Assembly: GCA_900542625.1 (NCBI GenBank)
Contig: UQOH01000079.1
Coordinates: 1-9,077 of the forward strand
Direction of reading: 5' to 3'
Length of the DNA: 9,077 nucleotides
Source: an uncultured Fusobacterium sp.
GTDB lineage: Bacteria; Fusobacteriota; Fusobacteriia; Fusobacteriales; Fusobacteriaceae
In this document: positions 1-5,365 of the stretch, piece after piece
Numbering within the stretch: the stretch's first letter is position 1
Layout of the letters: each line of letters opens with the position of its first letter
Made by a program: the position numbers and the translations under genes
The notes under the pieces: model-generated
What the model was told of the DNA's origin: nothing
The model's input: only the letters and a program-made list of their open reading frames with translations
The model's database searches: none

Positions 1-418
1 CTTTTTTATATACAAAAAATAAAGGGTATTTTTCTAATTTTATAATAAGGTCTTCAAAGTTTTCAAAAGAAAACTTTTCTAATCCTTTAATAGAGTAAAG
101 GATAATTTCTTTTTTCTCAGTGTCTTGTTTATATTCTGATAATATATTTAAATAAATTTCTATTATTTTTCTCATATATTCTTCAGGAATATCTATTTGG
201 CTTAAAAAGAATAAATATCTGCTTAAAATAAATTCTGATTTTTTTTCAAAATTATTTAAAATATGATTTATTAAAAGTATATTTTCAGAATTCATATTTT
301 TTAAAACTTTATTTTCTAAAATATATATTTTATTTATTAAGTTTATTTTTACTTTTAGATAAAAAGTTTTTTCATATTCAAAATAAAATTTCTCTAACAA
401 ACAAAAAATATTTAACAT
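1..418 (-). CDS. Unrecognised helix-rich protein, partial (C-terminal part outside window)
   Basis: An uninterrupted frame runs from an ATG at 418-416 to the left edge, about 139 codons without a stop. The ATG has a fitting ribosome binding site (AAAGGA at 430-425, 6-nt gap). The protein starts MLNIFCLLEKFYFEYEK and is rich in Leu, Ile, Lys, Glu and Asn, with heptad-like spacing that suggests a bundle or repeat of alpha helices. I see no signal peptide, metal-binding motif or nuclease motif in the visible part. It is divergent from cas1, with about 80 bp between the two starts. Its very AT-rich codon use matches the cas genes rather than the rib operon, so it may belong to the CRISPR locus or a neighbouring defence island. 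That placement is inference. I do not recognise the family and assign no function. Confidence 0.65.
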   Translation of the reverse strand, partial: MLNIFCLLEKFYFEYEKTFYLKVKINLINKIYILENKVLKNMNSENILLINHILNNFEKKSEFILSRYLFFLSQIDIPEEYMRKIIEIYLNILSEYKQDTEKKEIILYSIKGLEKFSFENFEDLIIKLEKYPLFFVYKK

Positions 419-442
419 AGATTGTCCTTTTTATTATATAAT
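412..442 (+). promoter_or_regulatory. Possible promoter of the cas operon
   Basis: A perfect TATAAT sits at 437-442, with TTAACA (412-417) 19 nt upstream on the plus strand. The spacing is longer than ideal and the DNA is very AT-rich, so chance matches are likely. It would overlap the divergent promoter of the left-edge gene. Confidence 0.3.
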
Positions 443-471
443 ATCATAAAGTGTTTTACTTTTAAAGTAAA
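443..471 (-). promoter_or_regulatory. Putative promoter of the left-edge gene
   Basis: On the minus strand TTTACT (471-466) is followed after 17 nt by TATGAT (448-443). This places a start near 436 and leaves a short leader before the ATG at 418. The -35 box lies within the palindrome at 455-471. Confidence 0.45.
455..471. repeat. Palindrome between the divergent promoters
   Basis: TTTACTTTTAAAGTAAA is an exact 17-nt palindrome with 8-nt arms around one central base. It lies between the cas1 start and the divergent gene and could be an operator for both. In AT-rich DNA it could also be chance. Confidence 0.3.
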
Positions 472-501
472 TTTTCAAAAAATAAGGAGGTAGAATAAAT
501 T

Positions 502-1476
502 TTGGACATTTATATACAAAAAATGGGAAGTTATTTAAAAAAAGAGAAAGAACATTTTTTACTTTCATCGGCAGATGAAAATAAACCTCTTTCAACAGAT
601 ATGATAGATTCTTTCATCATATCAGATGGATGTGCTGTAACAACAGATGCTATAAAATTAGCTCTTAAAAATGATATTCCAATTTATTTTTCAGATGGAA
701 TAGGAAAAATATATGGGAAAATATGGGATACATCTTATAATGCAATTGCAGATTTACAATTAAGACAATTAAAAATATTTTCAAGTAAATATGGAAACTT
801 AATTGGACGTAAATGGATAATAGAGAAAATAGAGACACAAAAAAGACATCTTTTCAAACTTCATCGAAGAAAAAAAATTTCATTTAATGAATTAGAAACA
901 CAATTTAATATTTTGATTGAAAAAATAAGAAATATAGATTTAGAATCTATTAATTTTTCTAATATTATAATGGGATATGAAGGTTCAGCCAGTCGTCTTT
1001 ATTATTCATCTGTAAATAATTTCTTATCTGATACTTGGAAATTTGAAAAAAGAAATCATCAAGGTGCTACAGAACCGTATAATATAATTTTAAATTATTT
1101 ATTTGGTGTTTTATATTCTAAAATAGACCATATTTTAACAGTTCATGGTTTAAATATAAATATAGGAATTCTTCATTCTAATTCAATTAACCAAAAATCA
1201 TTATTATTTGATTTCATTGAGCCATACAGATATATCGTTTGGGAAACTACATTTAGTTTATTTTCAAAAAAATTAATAAATAAAAATTTTTTTAATTCAG
1301 AAGACAACAGAATAAATTATGAGGGTAAAAAAATAATATTATCAGAGTTTTATAATAAATTAAATCAAACACACGAATTAAATGGCAAATTTTATAAAAC
1401 AGAATATTTAATCTCAAAAAAAGTAAAAAGCTTAGTAAAGGATTTGATGAATAATGAAATATATAATAAGCTATGA
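502..1476 (+). CDS. cas1: CRISPR-associated endonuclease Cas1
   Basis: Cas1 is the integrase of CRISPR adaptation; with Cas2 it inserts new spacers at the leader end of the array. The 324-residue length is normal. The N-terminal beta domain contains the 'sdgcavttdaiklalkndipiyf' type of segment (about residues 41-63). The C-terminal helical domain carries the metal-binding residues: E160 in MGYEGSASR, H225 in GLNINIGILH, and D237 (with E240) in LLFDFIEPYR. The conserved segment around 184-207 (RNHQGATEPYNIILNYLFG) is also family-typical. The start is TTG at 502, since an in-frame TAA lies at 496-498 and GGAGG ends 11 nt before it; ATT at 499 is the only other option. The end overlaps cas2 by 23 nt. 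No array or effector is visible, so I do not assign a CRISPR type. Confidence 0.93.
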   Translation: MDIYIQKMGSYLKKEKEHFLLSSADENKPLSTDMIDSFIISDGCAVTTDAIKLALKNDIPIYFSDGIGKIYGKIWDTSYNAIADLQLRQLKIFSSKYGNLIGRKWIIEKIETQKRHLFKLHRRKKISFNELETQFNILIEKIRNIDLESINFSNIIMGYEGSASRLYYSSVNNFLSDTWKFEKRNHQGATEPYNIILNYLFGVLYSKIDHILTVHGLNINIGILHSNSINQKSLLFDFIEPYRYIVWETTFSLFSKKLINKNFFNSEDNRINYEGKKIILSEFYNKLNQTHELNGKFYKTEYLISKKVKSLVKDLMNNEIYNKL

Positions 1477-1744
1477 CATTTCTGATTCCTACAGGAGAAA
1501 AGAGACAAGTGATTTTTTAATCAGTAATAATTTTATAAGAATTCAAAAATCAGTATTCTTAGGAAATATTGATAGTGAAATTTTGATGCAAAAAATATAT
1601 GTTTTAGAATCTTTCTTAAAAGATAAAACAGATTCTTTTTTAGTATGCCCTTTGTGTAATGATGATTTATTAAAATCGTATTTTTTTGGTAAAACATTTG
1701 ATTTAGAACAATTCGAAAGATTTAAGAATTTTATATTATTTTAA
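1454..1744 (+). CDS. cas2: CRISPR-associated protein Cas2 (first copy)
   Basis: Cas2 is the small ferredoxin-fold protein that dimerises at the centre of the Cas1-Cas2 integration complex. At 96 residues it has the normal length. Diagnostic features are the first beta strand ending in YDI with D8 (IISYDIS), and IQKSVFLG at 30-37, the family's 'Q-x-SVF' motif. A CPLC motif at 65-68 is followed by a short C-terminal tail ending FILF. Its ATG lies within the 3' end of cas1 in another frame, so the two are probably translationally coupled; no strong SD is seen at the start. A second, diverged Cas2 follows 10 nt after its stop. Confidence 0.9.
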   Translation: MKYIISYDISDSYRRKETSDFLISNNFIRIQKSVFLGNIDSEILMQKIYVLESFLKDKTDSFLVCPLCNDDLLKSYFFGKTFDLEQFERFKNFILF

Positions 1745-1754
1745 TGGTGATTTT

Positions 1755-2039
1755 ATGAAAATATTAATTTTTTATGATATTGTTGAAACTTCTATAAGAA
1801 ATAGAGTTATAGAATTGCTTTTTGATTATGGTTTTCAAAGAGTTCAATTTTCTGTTTTTATGGGAGAAATTTCTAAGAAAAAAATTAAAAGATTAACAGG
1901 AAATATTCATAGTGTTATTGATAGTAAAGTAGATTCTCTTTATATATTTAATTTATGTGAAAAAGATTTTAATAATTGCCTTTTTTTAGGTAAAATAATA
2001 AACAAACAATTTATGAATAATAACTTTTTAATTTTTTAG
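1755..2039 (+). CDS. Second Cas2-family protein, tandem paralogue
   Basis: This 94-residue protein has the same diagnostic positions as the preceding Cas2: YDI with D8, RVQFSVFMG at 29-37, DS at 60-61, LC at 67-68 and GK at 79-80. The two align without a gap over the first 80 residues, with 26 identical positions by my count, and both end in a Leu-Ile-Phe-like tail. It is therefore an old duplication or a separately acquired Cas2, not a recent copy. The start codon follows a weak GGTGATTTT site 10 nt after the first cas2. It could form a heterodimer with the first Cas2, act as a non-integrating nuclease, or be redundant; nothing in the sequence decides this. It is probably the last gene of the cas transcript. 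Confidence 0.85.
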   Translation: MKILIFYDIVETSIRNRVIELLFDYGFQRVQFSVFMGEISKKKIKRLTGNIHSVIDSKVDSLYIFNLCEKDFNNCLFLGKIINKQFMNNNFLIF

Positions 2040-2062
2040 ATAATATAAAAATAAAAAGGGAA

Positions 2063-2101
2063 GGGAGCAAGTTTTCCTAGAACTTGCTCCCTAGAATTTT
2101 T
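2063..2101. terminator. Bidirectional terminator between cas operon and small-peptide gene
   Basis: An exact 11-bp stem (2063-2073 with 2081-2091) encloses a 7-nt loop. A T run follows on the plus strand (2097-2101, after TAGAA). A second T run follows on the minus strand after TTCCC. It can end the cas transcript and the minus-strand peptide mRNA. Read on the minus strand the loop is CUAGGAA, whose CUAGGA is exactly complementary to the UCCUAG loop of the short RNA at 2255-2319. Confidence 0.85.
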
Positions 2102-2103
2102 AC

Positions 2104-2196
2104 TTATTGATTGAGGTTATAAAACCACAACAGCAGACCGATAAATCCGGCTATCATCAATACAATAAGTCCTAGCGATGAAAGTATTTTTCTCAC
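2104..2196 (-). CDS. Small hydrophobic membrane peptide, putative type I toxin
   Basis: The frame encodes 30 residues if read from GTG (2196-2194), beginning MRKILSSLGLIVLMIAG and ending LLLWFYNLNQ. It is a single membrane helix with an aromatic belt (W-F-Y) and a short polar tail. This shape is shared by many type I toxins, but I cannot place it in a named family such as Fst, TxpA or Ldr. The start is uncertain: the GTG is part of the Shine-Dalgarno AAGGAGG itself. The codon at the expected distance (8 nt after GGAGG) is ATA at 2187, which would give a 27-residue peptide. An in-frame TAA at 2229-2227 rules out a longer protein. Support for a real gene comes from its own promoter, the SD-hiding hairpin, the strong terminator and the complementary short RNA upstream. 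Confidence 0.6.
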   Translation of the reverse strand: MRKILSSLGLIVLMIAGFIGLLLWFYNLNQ

Positions 2197-2213
2197 CTCC
2201 TTATTTGGAAGCG
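2194..2213 (-). promoter_or_regulatory. Leader hairpin sequestering the peptide SD
   Basis: In the peptide mRNA, CGCUUCC (2213-2207) can pair over 7 bp (two G-U) with GGAGGUG (2200-2194) across an AAAUAA loop. This buries the whole Shine-Dalgarno sequence. Such 5' structures are typical of type I toxin mRNAs, where they delay translation until processing or protect against leaky synthesis. Confidence 0.55.
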
Positions 2214-2223
2214 TCCCGCAGTT

Positions 2224-2253
2224 ATTTTATCATAATTCCTTATTTTTTGTAAA
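2224..2253 (-). promoter_or_regulatory. Putative promoter of the peptide mRNA
   Basis: On the minus strand TTTACA (2253-2248) is followed after 18 nt by TAAAAT (2229-2224), with an extended -10 TGA directly before it. The start would be near 2217, about 20 nt before the SD. The -35 box begins right after the U-run of the upstream short RNA. Confidence 0.5.
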
Positions 2254-2254
2254 G

Positions 2255-2284
2255 AAAAAAGGAAGCAGCTAGGACTACTTCCTT
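2255..2284 (-). terminator. Intrinsic terminator of the short RNA, probably also of the rib operon
   Basis: A 10-bp stem (2284-2275 with 2268-2259, one G-U) has a UCCUAG loop and is followed by U residues at 2260-2255. The G-U pair becomes a C-A mismatch on the plus strand, so the structure favours minus-strand RNA. It is the first good terminator after ribBA. Confidence 0.75.
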
Positions 2285-2319
2285 TAGGATATACTTACAT
2301 CACTAGTATATATATTTCT
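2255..2319 (-). ncRNA. Putative ~65-nt antitoxin RNA
   Basis: An extended -10 promoter and an intrinsic terminator delimit an RNA of about 65 nt with no credible ORF. It contains two stretches complementary to the start region of the downstream peptide mRNA. AGUCCUAGC (2276-2268) is an exact 9-nt complement of GCUAGGACU (2176-2168). GUGAUGUAAGUAU (2303-2291) pairs with AUACUUUCAUCGC (2187-2175) at 12 of 13 positions including one G-U. The terminator loop UCCUAG is also complementary to the loop of the peptide mRNA terminator. Both RNAs come from the same strand, so pairing would be in trans. The size and paired elements recall RNA II of the enterococcal par/fst locus, but that system is convergent and this one is tandem. 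Function is inferred. Confidence 0.5.
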
Positions 2320-2325
2320 ACTATA

Positions 2326-2354
2326 AGAATACCATATTTTTTTCTAATTGTAAA
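2326..2354 (-). promoter_or_regulatory. Putative promoter of the antitoxin RNA
   Basis: TTTACA (2354-2349), a 17-nt spacer and TATTCT (2331-2326) are preceded by an extended -10 TGG. The predicted start is an A near 2319. It lies between the ribBA stop and the short RNA. Confidence 0.5.
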
Positions 2355-2371
2355 TATAATTATTTATTATC

Positions 2372-3592
2372 TTATTTTTTGCATCCGCAATCGCATTTAT
2401 CAAAATGAAGTTCATGCCCCATTCTTTCTTGTTTAGTTCTTAGGTAAGCTTCATTTATTTTATTTGCAGGGATTTCTATCTCTCTTCTTTCAGCAACTTT
2501 AATTCCATAAGACTCAAGTCCTTTTATTTTTTCAGGGTTGTTAGTCATAAGTCTTACAGATTTTACACCTAAAGCTTTTAACATTTGAGCAGCAACAGCA
2601 TAATCTCTTGCATCAGCCTCAAATCCAAGTTTTAAGTTTGCATCAACAGTATCGCATCCTTCATCTTGAAGTTTGTATGCTTTTATTTTGTTAACAAGTC
2701 CGATTCCTCTTCCCTCTTGTCTTAAGTATAAAACAATACCTTCTCCAAGTTTTTCAATTCTTTCCATAGCTGCTTTTAATTGTAATCCGCAGTCACATCT
2801 GTATGAACCAAGAATATCTCCTGTAAAACATTCAGAGTGAATTCTTACAAGAACATTTTCTTTTCCGCTTACATCTCCTTTTACAAGAGCGATATGTTCT
2901 TTACCGTCAATTTTATTATCAAAACCAACTATTTCAAAAGTTCCTGATGCAGTAGGCATTTTTGCCTTACACTCTATTTTCATAAGTTCATCATGAGTTT
3001 TTCTGTATTTAATAAGGTCTTCTATTGAAACCATTTTTAAATTATGTTCTTTAGCGAAAGCTTGTAAATCTTCAAATCTTGACATAGTTCCGTCAGGATT
3101 CATAATTTCACAGCAAAGCCCCACTTCTTTTAAACCTGCAAGTCTTACTAAATCTACTGTTGCCTCTGTGTGCCCGTCTCTTTCAATAACTCCATTGTCT
3201 TTTGCAAGAAGAGGGAACATATGCCCCGGTCTTCTGAAATCAGAAGGTTTAGCATCTTCTTCAGTACATTTTACAGCAGTAATTCCTCTTTCATAAGCAG
3301 AAATTCCTGTTGTTGTATCCACATGGTCTATTGAAACAGTAAATGCAGTACAGTGATTGTCTGTATTTTCAGTTACCATTTGAGGAAGTCCAAGTTTTTT
3401 TACGTATTTTTTGCTCATAGGCATACAGATAAGACCTTTTGCATAAGTAGCCATAAAGTTAACATTTTCTGTTGTTGCAAATTCAGCAGCACAGATAACA
3501 TCTCCTTCATTTTCTCTGTTTTCATTGTCTACAACAACAATACATTTTCCATTTCTTATATCTTCAATTGCTTCTTCAATTGTGTGTAACAT
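2372..3592 (-). CDS. ribBA: Bifunctional 3,4-dihydroxy-2-butanone 4-phosphate synthase / GTP cyclohydrolase II
   Basis: This protein makes both precursors of riboflavin: the C4 unit from ribulose 5-phosphate and the pyrimidine from GTP. The N-terminal RibB domain (about 1-200) shows DNENRENEGD at 22-31, FRRPGHMFPL at 119-128 and HTEA at 141-144. The C-terminal RibA domain (about 205-395) shows the zinc ligands C255, C266 and C268 in SECFTGDILGSYRCDCG, the RQEGRGIGL loop at 291-299 and TNNPEK at 350-355. At 406 residues it is full length. An unusual tail, KCDCGCKK, adds three closely spaced cysteines (C400, C402, C404) beyond the usual RibA end. The ATG has an AGGAGG site 5 nt upstream. It is the last gene of the rib operon, 25 nt after ribE, and shares its FMN riboswitch control. 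Confidence 0.97.
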   Translation of the reverse strand: MLHTIEEAIEDIRNGKCIVVVDNENRENEGDVICAAEFATTENVNFMATYAKGLICMPMSKKYVKKLGLPQMVTENTDNHCTAFTVSIDHVDTTTGISAYERGITAVKCTEEDAKPSDFRRPGHMFPLLAKDNGVIERDGHTEATVDLVRLAGLKEVGLCCEIMNPDGTMSRFEDLQAFAKEHNLKMVSIEDLIKYRKTHDELMKIECKAKMPTASGTFEIVGFDNKIDGKEHIALVKGDVSGKENVLVRIHSECFTGDILGSYRCDCGLQLKAAMERIEKLGEGIVLYLRQEGRGIGLVNKIKAYKLQDEGCDTVDANLKLGFEADARDYAVAAQMLKALGVKSVRLMTNNPEKIKGLESYGIKVAERREIEIPANKINEAYLRTKQERMGHELHFDKCDCGCKK

Positions 3593-3617
3593 ATTTTCCT
3601 CCTAAATTCAGCCTTTC

Positions 3618-4280
3618 TTAGAAAAATCCATGAGAGGCTAAAAAGTTTTCATCAAGTTTACTTTTCTTTTTTGTTTCCGGCTCTTTGAAAGTCATCATTC
3701 TTTCAACATATTTGCCTATAAGGTCAGTTTCCACATTTATATAATCTCCTGCTTTTTTTCTTCCAAGAGTTATCATTTCCTGAGTATGAGGAATAAGGGA
3801 AACTTTTAAAGAATTTCCAGAAAAAGCAACCACTGAAAGGCTGGCTCCGTCAAGAGTGATTCTTCCTTTTTCTACAACGTATTTCATAAATCTTGGTTCA
3901 ATTTCTATTTCATAGATTTTTGCAATACCATCTTTTGTGATAGATTTTATTACTCCTTCACAGTCTACATCACCTGTAACAAGATGTCCTCCAAGGGGAG
4001 TAGAAAGAGATATTGATTTTTCAAGATTTACTAGGCTTCCTGTTTTCAGTCTGCTCAAATTTGTTCTTTTAACAGTTTCGTGCATACAGTCTGCCACGAA
4101 ATAGTCAGAACCTATTTCAACAGCAGTAAGACAGGTTCCGTTTGTTGCAATACTATCTCCTATTTTAGCATTTTTTAACACTTTTTCACATTTTATTTTT
4201 AAATGAACTGATTTCTCTCCTGTTCTTATGGAAAGAACCTGTCCCATCTCTTCTACTAATCCAGTGAAAATAATAATCAC
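3618..4280 (-). CDS. ribE: Riboflavin synthase alpha subunit
   Basis: The enzyme dismutates two molecules of 6,7-dimethyl-8-ribityllumazine to riboflavin plus the pyrimidine. The two homologous lumazine-binding barrels are visible: FTGLVEEMG starts the first, which also carries NGTCLTAV; TLDGASLSVV marks the second. At about 217-220 residues it has normal length. The start is odd. No ATG is available: the GTG at 4280 lies inside the Shine-Dalgarno GAGGTGA, 6 nt after the ribD stop. Family members begin with M-F-T-G. Here the codon before FTG is ATT at 4271-4269, 8 nt after GAGG, an ideal distance. Initiation at AUU is therefore likely, and the GTG coordinate given is the conservative upper limit. 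The symbol ribE follows Bacillus usage; E. coli calls it ribC. Confidence 0.95.
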   Translation of the reverse strand: MIIIFTGLVEEMGQVLSIRTGEKSVHLKIKCEKVLKNAKIGDSIATNGTCLTAVEIGSDYFVADCMHETVKRTNLSRLKTGSLVNLEKSISLSTPLGGHLVTGDVDCEGVIKSITKDGIAKIYEIEIEPRFMKYVVEKGRITLDGASLSVVAFSGNSLKVSLIPHTQEMITLGRKKAGDYINVETDLIGKYVERMMTFKEPETKKKSKLDENFLASHGFF

Positions 4281-4286
4281 CTCACT

Positions 4287-5363
4287 TTATTTATGAAACT
4301 CTACTGAGATATTATCATCATAAACATTAAATTTTACATTTTCTAAATGGAAACAGTCTTTTATTTCAGGGAAATCAAAACCTTTTATAAAAGGCAGCCC
4401 TCCTCCTAAAATTTTTGGAGCGATAAAAATTTCTCCTCCATCAATTCTGTTTTCAGCAAAGGCTTTTGATATAAGATAAGAACCACCTTCAAGAAGAACA
4501 GAATCAATTTTAAGTTCGCCTATTTTTTTCAAAACTTCATCTATTGAAAAATCATATCCATTCATAAATATAAATTTTATTTTATTTTTTCTAAGAATCT
4601 CTGTTTTTTCATTTTCAGCATTTTCTGCTGATGTAACGATTATACTTTTTTCATCTTCTTTTCCCATATTTACAAAATTGCTTTCCAGTGGTGTACGAAG
4701 ATGAGGATCTATAACTATTCTATATGGATTAATCCCATTTTCAATTCTTGCAGTCAGTCTTGGATTGTCGTTGATAAGGGTATTTATCCCCACCATTATT
4801 CCCATATACTGATGACGTAAAAATTGAACTTTTTCTCTTGATTTTTCATTTGTTATCCATTTAGAATCATTATAGTTTGTAGCTATTTTTCCATCAAGAG
4901 TTATTGCACATTTAAGAAAAAGATACGGATTTTTTTCTGTAATATACTTCATGAAAACCCTGTTCAGTTCTTTTGCCTCTTTTTCTCTTACTCCAACAAC
5001 AACTTCAATTCCTGCCTCTTCAAGAATCTGTTTTCCTCTTCCTGCTACAAGAGGATTTGGATCAAGACAAGCTATAACACATTTTTTAATTTTGAATTTT
5101 TTTATTTTTTCAACGCATGGAGGTGTTTTTCCAAAGTGAGAACAAGGCTCAAGAGTAACATAAATAGTTGCTCCCTCTGCTTTTTCTCCTGCTTCGTCTA
5201 AAGCATAAACCTCTGCATGAGGACCTCCAAAATATTGATGCCACCCTTTTCCTATTATTTCGCCGCCTTTTACAACGACAGCTCCAACCATTGGATTTGG
5301 ATTTACATATCCTTTTCCATTTTCAGCAAGTTTTAGGGCTAAATCCATATATTGGGTATCCAT
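4287..5363 (-). CDS. ribD: Bifunctional pyrimidine deaminase / reductase
   Basis: RibD performs the second and third steps of riboflavin synthesis: zinc-dependent deamination of the pyrimidine, then NADPH-dependent reduction of the ribosyl side chain. The deaminase domain (1-145) has H49-A-E51 and PCSHFGKTPPC (C74 and C83 as zinc ligands). The reductase domain (146-358) has KCAITLDGKIAT, SKWIT, GINTLINDNPRLTAR and a late LLEGG nucleotide-binding motif. At 358 residues it is full length. The ATG lies 2 nt after the ribH stop. Its SD (AAAGGGG) lies inside the end of ribH, so the two genes are probably translationally coupled. It is the second gene of the FMN-controlled operon. Confidence 0.97.
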   Translation of the reverse strand: MDTQYMDLALKLAENGKGYVNPNPMVGAVVVKGGEIIGKGWHQYFGGPHAEVYALDEAGEKAEGATIYVTLEPCSHFGKTPPCVEKIKKFKIKKCVIACLDPNPLVAGRGKQILEEAGIEVVVGVREKEAKELNRVFMKYITEKNPYLFLKCAITLDGKIATNYNDSKWITNEKSREKVQFLRHQYMGIMVGINTLINDNPRLTARIENGINPYRIVIDPHLRTPLESNFVNMGKEDEKSIIVTSAENAENEKTEILRKNKIKFIFMNGYDFSIDEVLKKIGELKIDSVLLEGGSYLISKAFAENRIDGGEIFIAPKILGGGLPFIKGFDFPEIKDCFHLENVKFNVYDDNISVEFHK

Positions 5364-5365
5364 AA

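Noticed and set aside
2104..2196. Assignment of the small peptide to the Fst/Ldr family
   Set aside because: Length and hydrophobicity fit, but the conserved proline/glycine pattern and charged tail of Fst are missing, and the RNA genes are tandem rather than convergent.
2100..2300. A plus-strand antisense RNA as antitoxin
   Set aside because: I find no convincing plus-strand promoter in 2090-2200. The hairpin at 2259-2284 loses a G-U pair and its T run when read on the plus strand.
2040..2371. CRISPR array in the gap after the second cas2
   Set aside because: No regularly spaced direct repeats are present. The repeated elements are inverted (hairpins) or short complementary stretches. No array is seen elsewhere in the window either.
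3353..3589. 78-codon plus-strand frame inside ribBA
   Set aside because: It lies wholly antisense to the conserved RibB domain, has no SD and reads as a low-complexity Phe/Cys/Ser-rich shadow.
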